Source: Sugiyamaella lignohabitans (taxonomy: Eukaryota; Ascomycota; Dipodascomycetes; Dipodascales; Trichomonascaceae). From it: a stretch of 64,000 nucleotides of DNA. Where the stretch lies: assembly GCF_001640025.1 (NCBI RefSeq), contig NC_031673.1, forward strand, positions 1 through 64,000, read 5' to 3'. Below are positions 21,171-31,414 of the stretch, piece by piece; position 1 is the stretch's first letter, and every line of letters begins with the position of its first letter. The notes below the pieces were generated by a model. It made no database searches. It had not been told where the DNA came from and saw only the letters and a list, made by a program, of their open reading frames with translations. Both the position numbers and the translations under genes were made by a program.

Positions 21171-21177
21171 ATCAAGT
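21171..21177. promoter_or_regulatory. TCACGTG upstream of the WKF gene
   Basis: 191 bp upstream of the WKF-protein ATG (20980), in the divergent region toward 21296. Confidence 0.35.
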
Positions 21178-21295
21178 AATTTACACTGGGCAGCCGATGG
21201 TGAAAAAGGGGTACCTGCAAAGCTAACTGCACAAAGTGAGGACAAAATGAGGGGTATTAATGCTAGAACTATAATCTCAAGTTCATAAGCTCATC

Positions 21296-21574
21296 ATGCC
21301 ATCGTAAGTTAGTCATAAATCGTCATCTTACATCCTTGTTCCTATTTCCTTCATCATGTGTAATAGAAAGGTTACTGGTTTAGTGGGGGTATTGGAAAAT
21401 GGGTTCAATTGGGTGGGTCCCCTTGGCAGTAATATACCCGAGTCGCAAGAGGATCGTCTTAAAAGTTGCAACTGCGTGAAATCAGAAGAACTCTCTTGGG
21501 AATTCAAGATAGCCAGGGCCAGAGATTTTATCTCTGTAGTACAATTTATGACTGAACAATTGAGCGAGACATAA
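21296..21574 (+). CDS. Possible small two-exon gene, unknown product
   Basis: Candidate exons 21296-21303 (ATGCCATC) and 21367-21574 would encode 71 residues starting MPSKVTGLVGVLENGF and ending MTEQLSET. The donor is a perfect GTAAGT at 21304, the acceptor is TAG at 21364-21366, and the phase joins exactly. It would be divergent from the WKF gene. Against it, the 63-nt intron lacks the CTAAC branch box seen in nearly all other introns here. The alternative is an unspliced frame from the ATG at 21356 (72 residues). I do not recognise the protein. Confidence 0.3.
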
Positions 21575-22085
21575 AGTATTCAGCTGAATGAACGAAATTA
21601 CCCACTCAACAAAATATCTCGTAACTCGTACTATTTTAAGAACAGTTTCTTAACACTGGGCTCTAGGTTAGTCCTATGACTACAATCAAGAACCTGCGGG
21701 ACTCCCGCGGCCACAAGTGTTATCTCCTCCTATCGCACCGTGCCGCTATCGCGCGATGTACCCGGGACTTGCACAATCATTATCGATTGGGATGTTTTAG
21801 GGAATACCCCTCGCCGATCTGTCATCTTAGAACAGCCAATGGCCCGAGTACAAAAAGAGAGCGGCTTCCCCTGGGATCAGAGACATATACTCCATTATTA
21901 CATATTATCACTCCAATCTCTTTGGATTCTTACATTATTTATAGAAATATAAGGTATTGTGACTGTGCTTCTGGTTAGTTAGAATTTTGATTCATAGGAT
22001 TCCATTGGCTTTATTCGTATTTTTCATGCTTTTTACTAACTGAAGTTGTTAAGTCATATTCTTATTTTGTATATTCATTTTCATC
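21575..22085. promoter_or_regulatory. DAL2 upstream region
   Basis: Holds the perfect palindrome GCGGGACTCCCGC at 21696-21708, that is CGG-N5-CCG, a spacing used by Zn2Cys6 activators. Several TTATC/GATAA-type cores (for example near 21780 and 21907) could bind GATA factors of nitrogen catabolite control. Use of these sites is inferred. Confidence 0.35.
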
Positions 22086-23129
22086 ATGTCTGTTTCTCAG
22101 GTCTCCCTCGAGGAATTTGAAAAAAGAACTGCGGCCTACGTTAATGTCATCAACACCCATTTAGAAACTGAAATTATTGCATTTAGTGATGAGTTTTTTG
22201 CAGAGGCTACCAATCTGATAACGTCTACCCCGCCAGTTCGTGAAGCAGGCAGATATACTGAAAAAGGTGCTTGGTATGATGGATGGGAAACGAGAAGGCA
22301 CAATACTGAGGAGGCCGATTGGGTAATTATCAAAGTTGGTGTAAATAGCGCTCGTATTGCCGCCGTTGAGGTAGACACTGCATTTTTCAATGGCAATCAT
22401 GCCCCAGCTATTTCAGTTGAAGGTGTCTATCTTGAGGGAAAGGTAAACCAGTCAAGTTTTGATACAGTACAATGGCAGCCTATTATCTCTCATGTGGAAT
22501 GTGGACCCAGTCAGAGACATTTTTTCGCTCGGGATGATGGTTTAACAAAGCAGTCATTCAATTACTTGAGATTAAGAATGTACCCAGATGGTGGTATTGC
22601 CAGGTTCCGAGCATATGGATCTCCTGTTCCAGTCTTCCCCGATGATAAGTCCGTTGTACTAGATTTAGCAAGTATTTCCAACGGTGGTTCTGCTGTTGCA
22701 TGGTCAGACAAGCGGTTCTCTGGTCCCGATAATTTGCTATTGCCAGGCAGAGGTCACGACATGAGTGATGGATGGGAAACGGCTCGATCTAGAACCAAGG
22801 GTCACGTTGATTGGGCAATTATTAAATTAGGTGCCCCTGCCCGTATTTCAAAGGTGGTGGTTGACACTGCCTATTTTCTGGGTAACTTCCCTGCTGCTGT
22901 AAAGGTCGAAGCTATCAACCTCGACCCCTCAAGTGAGATATCAGCTACAGATTCCGCATGGAAAGACATTGTGGGTGAAACTCCTGCTGGACCAGGTAAA
23001 GAACACGAGTTCTCTCTTGCTAATGGATTGGCTACGATTACAAAAGATGAACTTTTCACCCATGTTAAACTTGTAATGATTCCTGATGGAGGTGTTAAAA
23101 GACTCAGGATTTTTGGTACTAGAGTATAA
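22086..23129 (+). CDS. DAL2: Allantoicase
   Basis: 347 residues, the usual length. Two tandem allantoicase repeats are clear. The first (about 30-185) contains WYDGWETRRHN, then WVIIKVG and VDTAFFNGNHAPAISVE. The second (about 205-345) repeats this as MSDGWETARSR, WAIIKLG and VDTAYFLGNFPAAVKVE. Each ends in a jelly-roll strand with PDGG (MYPDGGIARFRAYG and MIPDGGVKRLRIFG). The enzyme hydrolyses allantoate to ureidoglycolate and urea in purine degradation, in the cytosol. No other DAL gene lies next to it, unlike the clustered arrangement in S. cerevisiae. Confidence 0.95.
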   Translation: MSVSQVSLEEFEKRTAAYVNVINTHLETEIIAFSDEFFAEATNLITSTPPVREAGRYTEKGAWYDGWETRRHNTEEADWVIIKVGVNSARIAAVEVDTAFFNGNHAPAISVEGVYLEGKVNQSSFDTVQWQPIISHVECGPSQRHFFARDDGLTKQSFNYLRLRMYPDGGIARFRAYGSPVPVFPDDKSVVLDLASISNGGSAVAWSDKRFSGPDNLLLPGRGHDMSDGWETARSRTKGHVDWAIIKLGAPARISKVVVDTAYFLGNFPAAVKVEAINLDPSSEISATDSAWKDIVGETPAGPGKEHEFSLANGLATITKDELFTHVKLVMIPDGGVKRLRIFGTRV

Positions 23130-23334
23130 TATTATCTAATTTGTTATCAATAATATTTTTTTAATGAAAAACATACCATTGTATATATCACTGGATTCAA
23201 TATGACAACAAGTTTATAAGGGCACATCAGCCTTCAGTTGTCTTTTGGTTCAGTTTCGCAAGCAATTGGATATATTATAAAATACTAACTATAAGGATAA
23301 AAGAAGAGAATGATATGATCGGTAAAAAGCTGAC

Positions 23335-24287
23335 CTAGTAAAGGGGTTCACCAATCTTAGGAGGGACAACACGTCTGGCTTCAAGCTCCTCCTCACGCTT
23401 ATAAAGGGGCTCACCAATCTTGGGAGGAACAACACGTCTAGCCTCGAGCTCCTCGACCTCACGCTTGTAAAGAGGCTCACCAATCTTGGGAGGAACCACT
23501 CGTCTAGCCTCGAGCTCTTCCTCCCCACGTTTGTAGAGAGGCTCGCCAATCTTGGGGGGAACAACACGTCTAGCCTCAAGCTCCTCTTCCTCACGCTTGT
23601 AGAGAGGCTCGCCAATCTTGGGAGGGACAACACGTCTAGCCTCGAGCTCCTCTTCCTCACGCTTGTAAAGAGGCTCGCCAATCTTGGGAGGGACAACACG
23701 TCTAGCCTCAAGCTCCTCTTCCTCACGTTTGTAGAGAGGCTCACCAATCTTGGGAGGAACAACACGTCTAGCTTCAAGCTCTTCCTCACGCTTGTAGAGA
23801 GGCTCACCGATCTTGGGAGGGACAACACGTCTCTTGTACAAAGGTTCACCAATCTTGGGGGAACCACACGTCTGGCCTCGAGCTCCTCTTCCTCACGCTT
23901 GTAAAGAGGCTCGCCAATCTTGGGAGGAACAACACGTCTAGCCTCAAGCTCCTCTACATCACGCTTGTAAAGAGGCTCACCAATCTTGGGAGGGACAACA
24001 CGTCTGGCTTCGAGCTCATCTTCTCTTCTGTAGAGAGGCTCACCAATCTTAGGGGGGACAACCCTCCGTGCCTCAAGCTCCTCTACATCACGCTTGTAAA
24101 GAGGCTCACCAATCTTGGGAGGGACAACACGTCTGGCTTCGAGCTCATCTTCTCTTCTGTAGAGAGGCTCACCAATCTTAGGGGGGACAACCCTCCGTGC
24201 CTCAAGACTCTCAGCAGGAATAGGAGAGGCTGCGACAGCAGCAATGACTGCAGTCAAAAAGAGAAGAGTGGATGGAGAAAGTTGCAT
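23335..24287 (-). CDS. Kex2-processed repeat precursor, candidate alpha-type pheromone, frameshifted
   Basis: A signal peptide (MQLSPSTLLFLTAVIAAVAA) and short leader precede 14 tandem copies of VVPPKIGEPLY. Each copy is preceded by Arg-Arg and followed by Lys-Arg or Arg-Arg, with acidic spacers ending LEA (EDELEA, DVEELEA, EEEELEA). Dibasic sites fit Kex2 cleavage and Kex1 trimming, as for alpha-factor. The peptide tail KIGEPLY resembles the S. cerevisiae alpha-factor tail KPGQPMY (identical K, G, P, Y) and the GEP of the Yarrowia pheromone. Copy 6 has five instead of six G at 23857-23861 (plus strand). This shifts the frame, so the intact frame from the ATG covers copies 1-5 and the frame from about 23841 covers copies 7-14. 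Copies 6 and 7 are joined without a spacer. Unlike classic alpha-factor there is no long glycosylated pro-region. A non-pheromone Kex2 repeat protein is the alternative. Confidence 0.6.
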
Positions 24288-25249
24288 CGTGGATCAATTT
24301 AGGAAGAGAAAGAAGATTCTTTGATTGATTTGAATTGATATTGAATGTCTGGCTGAAGAAAAATAAGAACAATCCGCTGGCAAATAGTGCCAATTTATAT
24401 TTTTCTTCTGAAATCCAGTCGACAATATATTAGGGAGTAAACGTGCTCTATCTGTATTATTATTAGTGTATTAACACTCTCCATTTCTTTTTTGGACATA
24501 AACTAGTGAGTGCTTTTTTATTTATTTTGATATTCTACCATATAAGACATTGAATTGATCGACTCAAACTGCAGGTTTACCGTGCATATAGAGGTAGATC
24601 AGTGCCTTAAGAGCAGTTAGCTTACTGTTCTCCAACTGATGATATCCCAATTAGGAAATTTTTTTCTCCCAAATTTCTTTTTACCCACTGATAACAAATG
24701 TCAGTTCTGGAGCTTAAAAACAGAATGTAATCGTGCAAAAACACTCGTAAGTAGGCGAAAAAAATATATTCTCACTTCATTTTAAAGCAAGGACTTTGAA
24801 AAAAAATGAAATTAATAGCGTCAATCTCATTTTTATAAAATATACATTCCAGATAAGTTGGTAGTTGAAAAGAGCTAAGATTTATTCTATCTTCCCCGCC
24901 GAGATGCAGGCTGTCACTTCTTAGCGTACTAAGCAAACCATAAAACTTTTTCTCGAATAATAGCTTTTACCAAAGAGGTTAGTCAGTTTTAGACCCTGAC
25001 CAATAATCACCTTCCTGGGGTAACATTAACCGGCTAAATACATTTCGTTTGTTTCATAAATGTCAATCAGTAGTTCTATTAGATATTTAGCCGAATTGCT
25101 TGTCAGCTTCTTTATACAAGTGCTTAAACAGGCATACTTTCAAATTTTGATAATAGTATATTTACAATTTTATTTTATTGTTTCGGCCACCTCTCAAAGA
25201 TACTTTGATTATTAACAATCAGCGTTGAGTCTTTATCTCGGTAGAGAGT
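24288..25249. other. Intergenic: repeat precursor to MNS1
   Basis: AT-rich, about 960 bp. The left end is the promoter of the repeat precursor (minus strand); the right end is the MNS1 terminator. No gene or repeat was recognised. Confidence 0.5.
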
Positions 25250-27241
25250 TTACTCTGAGATAGAGGGAGCTGTGTCTGCTGCACCCACCTGACGCACAGG
25301 GATATCCTCTGCACGAGCTTCAGCATTGGATGCCTCCTTTCGATCATCTTTACTGATAGGCTTTGGTTTTTTATCTGTTTGATCAATAGGCTTCTGCAAA
25401 GGTTCGTCAGCAGCTGCATTCCCAGGGGTTGGTGCCGTGGCCTTCTTGGATCTGCTCCAACCAGTTTTGAATAAGGGGTCCATGCTGAATTTGGGGAAAG
25501 GATGGGCTTCCGTGTTAAATACGACATCAGTTAAAGGTAAGAGCTCGTCGCTATCATCAAAAAGCAAATACAAATATTTTAGTGTTTCAGATAACCAAAA
25601 GGATTCCATGTTATTGCGGAACGCAGGTGGCGTATTGCGGACATCATTGATACTTGCATAACCCGCATCTCCTTGTAACTTTGTCCAGTGCTCAAATGAC
25701 TTGAAGATGTTCCATCCCCACTCGCGGTAAATCGGGTTTTTTGTAAGTCTCCATAAGATAAACAGAGACTCAACCGTCTCCGGTCTCTGAAGGTTATGGC
25801 CATCATTACGTTTAATAGTAAAGTCACTGGTGCTATCTTTATCTGTGTTGAAATAAACAATTTCTGGAGCAAGGCCGGTTTGAGTTTGGCTATACATTTC
25901 ATAACAGGTATGAGTTAGCTCCATTGCAAGTTGGATATCAGCCTCCCTAACTGTAGACCAGAAACCTTTGCGTCTTGCATCATCAAGGGGCAATCCATTT
26001 GTAGCTCCAATAGCCAGCATACCTCCTGCAAAACACACTAAATGATCCATTTTAGTACTTAACTTGCCACCCACCCCAGTATTCAATTCACCAATAAAAG
26101 TAAGTTTATTGGGAGTAGACTGCTTTATTAAATGATCCTTAATGCCTTGGACAGACTCATCATACATTTCTTTGTAGATTGGTTCCTCCTCATTTGTCTG
26201 TAGATATTGTTTAATAAGATATTCATAATAAGAATCGCCTCTTGATCCCAAGCGAATGACTCTAGAACTAAATTGACCAGTATCAGGTTGGATGTAAATA
26301 GGGACCAGGCCAGAACGAACTTTGTTCGCATCCATTATGCTAAGAATCTTTTCAACTTTTTCCCAATATAAAGATTCTCCAGTGAGTTTAGCTAAATATT
26401 TGAATTCAAGTTGTAATGTTGCAGCTTCAGCTGTGGAAGCGGCACCCAAGTCAGTATGAGATTTTTTACCCTTTGAGGAATGTAAATTTACACTCGAGTA
26501 TGGAATACCACTAATCGAATCAAAAGCTCCAAGCAATCTGTTGCCAAGATCAGCAGCTTTGTCAAGGTACATATCATCTTTTGTAAGATAGTGGGCTGAG
26601 AGCATCCCTCCCAGCATGCGAATAGTTGTCTCGAATGTATTAACTTCATAATCCATGTTATAATCCAAATCTTTATGAACCCAAGTTCTGGCCTCCTTCA
26701 GTTGATCCTTGAGACCCATTATGTGCAGAGTATCCAAAGAATCAACTATGATCCAACCTAATGGCTTGGGGCCCATATTTACACCAGTCTTGCTTACTGG
26801 ACGGTAAACATCTTTACCCCACGCATACTTCTTATATCCATTCCACGAATCGATAAATGCATTTTTGACAGCTTGTTGCTTCTCAGGCCAAGTTTCAGGC
26901 TCTTTTGGCTTAGATCCCCACGATAAGATATCTTTATAAGTTCTTCCTCGACCAGGAAGGGGTGCCGTGGCCTTGCCAATATTGTACACCAAGTATAAGA
27001 TTCCTGTAAAAAATACAATGAATCCGACAGTTTTCCTGATTTTTCTTACTGACGGACTTTCTCTTCTAGTTGTCTTTTCTGGTTTATCTTTGTACATAGG
27101 CAATGGTCGACGCTCGGTATTAGGTCTCCACATTGCACTAGTTATGTTCGGTGATGCAGATGAAGATGTCGAAGCAAGTCCTGGCTCAGTTTTTTCACAG
27201 TCTTCAAAAATGTTCTCGTCTTCACTTGAACTCGACGTCAT
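25250..27241 (-). CDS. MNS1: ER-type alpha-1,2-mannosidase, GH47
   Basis: 663 residues from the ATG at 27241; the frame runs on upstream only to a TTG. This is a type II membrane protein: a cytosolic tail of about 70 residues, a single membrane helix (about 72-92, VGFIVFFTGILYLVYNIG), then the GH47 barrel. Family blocks in order are GYKKYAWGKDVYRPVS, DSLDTLHIMGL, FETTIRMLGGMLSAHYL, HLVCFAGGMLAIG, LRPE-TVESLFILWRLT and VFNTEAHPF (the Thr binds calcium). The enzyme trims one mannose from Man9 glycans in the ER. The catalytic domain is followed by a charged C-terminal extension of about 90 residues that S. cerevisiae Mns1 lacks. Confidence 0.92.
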   Translation of the reverse strand: MTSSSSEDENIFEDCEKTEPGLASTSSSASPNITSAMWRPNTERRPLPMYKDKPEKTTRRESPSVRKIRKTVGFIVFFTGILYLVYNIGKATAPLPGRGRTYKDILSWGSKPKEPETWPEKQQAVKNAFIDSWNGYKKYAWGKDVYRPVSKTGVNMGPKPLGWIIVDSLDTLHIMGLKDQLKEARTWVHKDLDYNMDYEVNTFETTIRMLGGMLSAHYLTKDDMYLDKAADLGNRLLGAFDSISGIPYSSVNLHSSKGKKSHTDLGAASTAEAATLQLEFKYLAKLTGESLYWEKVEKILSIMDANKVRSGLVPIYIQPDTGQFSSRVIRLGSRGDSYYEYLIKQYLQTNEEEPIYKEMYDESVQGIKDHLIKQSTPNKLTFIGELNTGVGGKLSTKMDHLVCFAGGMLAIGATNGLPLDDARRKGFWSTVREADIQLAMELTHTCYEMYSQTQTGLAPEIVYFNTDKDSTSDFTIKRNDGHNLQRPETVESLFILWRLTKNPIYREWGWNIFKSFEHWTKLQGDAGYASINDVRNTPPAFRNNMESFWLSETLKYLYLLFDDSDELLPLTDVVFNTEAHPFPKFSMDPLFKTGWSRSKKATAPTPGNAAADEPLQKPIDQTDKKPKPISKDDRKEASNAEARAEDIPVRQVGAADTAPSISE

Positions 27242-27838
27242 ACGAATATATAAACAGTAGCCAGAAAACTTTAAAATGTACGAGCCAGCAAAGATGAAGA
27301 CAAGTATCAGGTACCCTATTTCAAGGCGGCCCGATTTATACGCCTGTTGGATCGCTATCAGTGGTAAGACACGCAACTATGTAGCAGATAGCCCCTGCGA
27401 TTAGGGTTCACCTTCGATTTTTGTAACGAGGTTTTTCAGAAGTCTGCGATAAACTTTCCTAATCGACTCAACTCCCACTTAATTCAAATTATCTCAGGGC
27501 TATCCCAATGAACGAAGACGTCATAGGGGTTACTTAAAATTTTCAATTCTTCAAAGGAGGACCACACTAAAACGCGCTAAGAGTGCAGATTTATATGTGC
27601 CTGTCATGTTGATCAGGGGTACATTGGGAGGAACCCTGGTTATTATAGTGAAAAATATTTAGCAACCTCTTATGAGTAATTGTCCAGAGATATGTTCGAC
27701 AATGGCGAGGTCAGAAAAAAAATAACTTTGAATTTTCATTTATGTTAAGTTTTGATATGACATATTTTAGATAATTATCGAAATATTACAGTGGATAAAG
27801 TATATGCTATCTATGTACAATGTAGTGAACACAAACAG
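27242..27838. other. Intergenic: M20 peptidase 3' end to MNS1 5' end
   Basis: About 600 bp between two minus-strand genes. It contains the MNS1 promoter. No other gene was seen. Confidence 0.5.
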
Positions 27839-29183
27839 CTAAATTGCTGGCTCAGTAGAACCAGTAAGAGAGTATCGAACAAGTTTCTTATATCCGTCAA
27901 CACTCTCGTGCAAGTCCTCGATAGTAATATACTCGTTGGCAGAATGAGCAACAAAGATACTTCCCGGTCCGTACAAGTATTTCGAGGTAAAATTACCTGC
28001 CAAATTAGCGACATCGGTTCCATAGGCCAAGATGATGCTTTCGAACCCAGGTACTTTATAGTCCAGGTGTTGAGGAGGACGATGATATAAATCTGTAAGT
28101 TCAAGATGCTCATTGCTCGCAGCAATCTCATTAAAGATAGAAACGACCTTATCTTCGTCCTCAGCAATTCGTACGAGAATAGAAGCCTCAGCTTCAGCAG
28201 GCACAACATTATCTGATAAGTTAGAATCTTAGCCCTTGATTCATCTATGATACCAGTATAAACAATACCCGAATCACTTAAACGCTCGATACTTACTAGC
28301 AACACCTCCACTGAGCTTTCCAATGTTAAGTGTGGAAGGACCCAGTAAGTCCGATTCAGGAAGATCTGTCTTCATGAGTTTGGAGAGGGCCTCGATGAGA
28401 ATCTCAGTTGCACTTATTCCCAGATGAGGATATCCAGAATGGCTGTTAATTGTCAGTTAGATTTAGTTCACAAGGAAGTTGAATTAGTTTCTTGAACTTA
28501 GACATGTTCCGAGGAAATCACCAGCCAGAGTGGCTTTCTACTTACGCAGCCTTTCCATGAGCTTTCAATTGAGCAGATGCCATACCCTTGTGGCCGACTC
28601 CAAGACGGTTCTCAGTTGGCTCTCCAAAGATGACATGTTCCCAACTATCAACGCCTAAGTTGTCACTTGCATATACCATTCCTCTGCCTTGGACTTCTTC
28701 ATCGACAACGAAGAGAAGGGCGACATCACCCTCCTCAACTTCGCCATCTTTGAAAAGTTGACTCAAAGCAACAATTTGTGATGAGACACAACTTTTAGCA
28801 TCAACGCTACCTCTTCCATAAATGCGATTGTCAACCACGCTATAATTGAAGTAAGGAGGAACAGTGTCGATGTGTGATGTCAGTAAAGCTTTGGTGTTTC
28901 TCTCCTTGCCATAATAAGCATAAACGTTTTTGCGATTCGAGTCGCCATAGACAGTTTCAAGTTCCACAGTAAAATTGTTTGATTCAAGATAGTTTTGAAG
29001 ATATACTGCCGCATCAATCTCATAACCACTTACTGATTTCAATTGAATGAGATCTCGATGTAGGTCCAAAAGCTCTTGGTTTACTTTTAATGTCGAAGCC
29101 GAAAAAGTGCTTTGTTTCTCAGCCACAACATTGGAAAAGACACTGGCCAAAGCTACAGCGTAGGTGATCGAGTTAAACATCAT
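27839..29183 (-). CDS. Secreted M20-family carboxypeptidase, three exons
   Basis: Exons 28546-29183, 28297-28442 and 27839-28212 join in phase to 385 residues. Introns are 103 and 84 nt, with GTAAGT donors, CTAAC branch boxes and CAG acceptors. A signal peptide (MMFNSITYAVALASVFSNVVA) opens the protein. Zinc-site blocks are SHIDTVPPY, GRGSVDAK, VDEEVQGRGM with the catalytic Glu, and EPTENRLGVGHKGM; then HGKAAHSGYPHLGISA across the first intron and GGVANNVVPAEAEA across the second. A late His lies in FVAHSANEYI. This is the fungal probable-carboxypeptidase branch of M20A, secreted or vacuolar, removing C-terminal residues from peptides. The exact substrate is unknown. N-glycosylation sequons are present (NFT, NYS). 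Confidence 0.9.
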
Positions 29184-30079
29184 CCTATAACCTTCTTGTA
29201 GTCTTTTTTGAATCTTAGTTCTTGGTCTCGTTTATTTTCGAGGTATCGGAGAACTGAAGCCGTGCTGGTACAATTTAAGCGACATGACATGTTGGATCGA
29301 GAGGTTATGCATGAGTTCCTGCATACACAAGATCTTGTATATTCGCGCTAACTTGTTAAGTGTTTTTCTGGGGTTGCCTGATGAGATCAAACGAGAACCA
29401 GATCTGAAGAGTGTCTTCTGTGTCAAGTTAATTTGGATAAGTAAGTACTGTTAAGTAGTTGGGCTGGCTCCATACTCTCTGGTTCGTTCCATTTTGAGGA
29501 ATGCGAGCAATAAACTGAAATAATATGATATACTGATGTAAATACAAAATCATTGGGAGAAATAATAATATATCTAGAATGTATCATGGCCTCATGTGAA
29601 GGAACTGCTTCGAATGCAATATTCGCTTTTTCCGAAATTACAAAACTACTTCTACTGTACAGATCCAATGGCTTGGATTCTTAGCATCAGTTTATCTCTA
29701 CAGTTAACCAGTCAGGCAATTAGCAGTAAATTAAAGGAGAGAAGCTGATAGCAGTCTTGGGGTCAAAATTATATATTCTATTCTAAATCATTCCTAAGTT
29801 GTTATTTCCAAGTACCAATTATTGCATATTGGAAATCAATTCCATTCTAGAGCAATTATTCAACAATAATTTGCTCTATCGAGTTGCTCTACATGTCCAC
29901 TCATTTATATCATGCACATATAGTCTGTTAGATCGTGATCTCGTTGCTGCATATGAGAAGCATGCAAATTAACGTCCATTATAGGGTTATCTCGCTGATG
30001 CTTAAACTATCATTGTTATGATCCAAACCATATCGCCTGTGTCTTTTACCATATAAGACCAGGGTAGCCGTTAGTAGAT
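29184..30079. other. Divergent intergenic region: M20 peptidase and CTO1-like gene
   Basis: About 900 bp that must hold both promoters. Open frames are short and random looking. No repeats were seen. Confidence 0.5.
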
Positions 30080-30913
30080 ATGCCTCTTGAGCTGAGTGCA
30101 ATTGATGTTCTGGTCACAGATTGGGATGAGACTGTGACCTCAGAAGATACCATGGCAGTCCTCTCGCAAGCTGCTTATGATCACAAGACCAACTTCCATC
30201 CACCATGGGAGTATTTCGGAGATATGTACTACAAAGATTACGAGAAATATGCCTGTAATTACAACGAACGACGAGGATCATTGCAAGAAGAGGCAGAATT
30301 TTTGAGTGGTTTGAAACAAGTGGAGCTGGAAAGCGTTACAAGAGTAGAGAACAGCGGTCTCTTCAAGGATGTACCTGAATCTATGGTTCGATCTCAAGCT
30401 AGTAAAGTAAAGATCCGACAGGGCTGGTGGGATGTGCTGTCTCTAGCAACGAAAAATAAGGTGCCCATTGTGATTCTCAGTGTCAATTGGAGTGATGTGC
30501 TTATCGAGGAAGTGCTTTCACTGCACGGGTTCGATACTACAAACAGCAGTATCAGAATCTACGCCAACAAGATTCAAGTCGACGATGAAACAGGATTGGC
30601 AACAGGAAAACTGGGCGGGCATCCCATCCTCGGCTCGGCAGGAATTCGTACAGCCCAGGATAAGCTCGACATACTCAAGAAGATTCGCAGTCAAAAGCTG
30701 AGCGGGAAAGCGACTGAATCAATTGCATATTTTGGAGACAGTAGTACCGATACACTGGCATTACTAGAAGCAGATCTCGGGGTTGTCATTCACAAAAACT
30801 CGCTAGCCAGTCGTCTGGAGGGACTAGGAGTAGCCATTCTACGCAAAGAGCACGACAAGACTGACAACAATCAGGTCTACTACCTTTGCGAATGGTCAGA
30901 TCTGCTGACCTGA
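30080..30913 (+). CDS. CTO1: HAD-superfamily phosphatase, CTO1 (YCR015C)-like
   Basis: 277 residues. The HAD nucleophile motif is DWDET (Asp14, Asp16, Thr18). A cap region with YFGDMYYKDYEKYA follows. Motif II is VILSVNWSD (Ser/Asn in place of the more usual Ser/Thr-x), and motif IV is YFGDSSTD near residue 219. The fold suggests a small-molecule phosphatase of the phosphoserine phosphatase-like group; the substrate is unknown. Neighbouring POL4 and the nearby WKF gene reproduce the YCR014C-YCR015C-YCR016W neighbourhood of S. cerevisiae, which supports the assignment. Confidence 0.75.
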   Translation: MPLELSAIDVLVTDWDETVTSEDTMAVLSQAAYDHKTNFHPPWEYFGDMYYKDYEKYACNYNERRGSLQEEAEFLSGLKQVELESVTRVENSGLFKDVPESMVRSQASKVKIRQGWWDVLSLATKNKVPIVILSVNWSDVLIEEVLSLHGFDTTNSSIRIYANKIQVDDETGLATGKLGGHPILGSAGIRTAQDKLDILKKIRSQKLSGKATESIAYFGDSSTDTLALLEADLGVVIHKNSLASRLEGLGVAILRKEHDKTDNNQVYYLCEWSDLLT

Positions 30914-31041
30914 CCAGCCGAGGTTACTGCACGCGGCAAAATGGAGCTCTCTGCTGAGCTCAAACTCCACTGTCTCACTACACCGTATTTCTGACCGACT
31001 GTCTTGTAACTTAATTTATTGCTTCTTCTAACCGGGGACAT

Positions 31042-31176
31042 GCCTCCGGCGGCTGGGGCTGCGCCCCAGACCCCGTGGCTCCTCTCGCTACGCTCGAGTC
31101 GGCTTCCAGGACCCTCACGTAATCTCGCGAAGGGAGTACAACGGGGTCTGGGGCGTAGCCCCACTCGCCGGAGGCA
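31042..31176. repeat. GC element pair E1 (first copy of the family)
   Basis: First member of a family of GC-rich double-hairpin elements. A monomer reads TGCCTCCGGCGG, then hairpin A (CTGGGGC-NNN-GCCCCAG), a linker ACCCCGTGG or ACCCTGGTTG, and hairpin B with a TTC loop (several stem versions). This pair is inverted with the CCTCC ends outward; the loops of A are TGC and TAC. It lies 128 bp after the CTO1-like stop codon. Confidence 0.9.
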
Positions 31177-31414
31177 GTCCGTCCAGGGTCCAGATTGCTT
31201 GCTGTTGGTGAGGCTGCATGGATTGGCAGGAGCTTAATTAGGAGCTGCATATGATCTTATCAGCAATCATGAACTTTCACTCGGACATGGTCATCAGCTA
31301 CGATAGAAGTTATTAGTAGTAGATTGAGTTTCTAGTATGGAGAAGATCATATTTGGCAGTAGAACCGGAAGTTCATTTCAACGGTACATGTGCAAGTGAA
31401 GTATCGCATAAAGA

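Noticed and set aside
23289..23334. C-terminal extension of the repeat precursor in the shifted frame
   Set aside because: Only reached through the frameshift; the in-phase repeats stop at 23335.
23335..24230. Regular direct repeats of 63-66 bp, superficially like a CRISPR array
   Set aside because: The repeats are coding, in frame, encode a peptide with dibasic sites after a signal peptide, and have no unique spacers; the host is a eukaryote.
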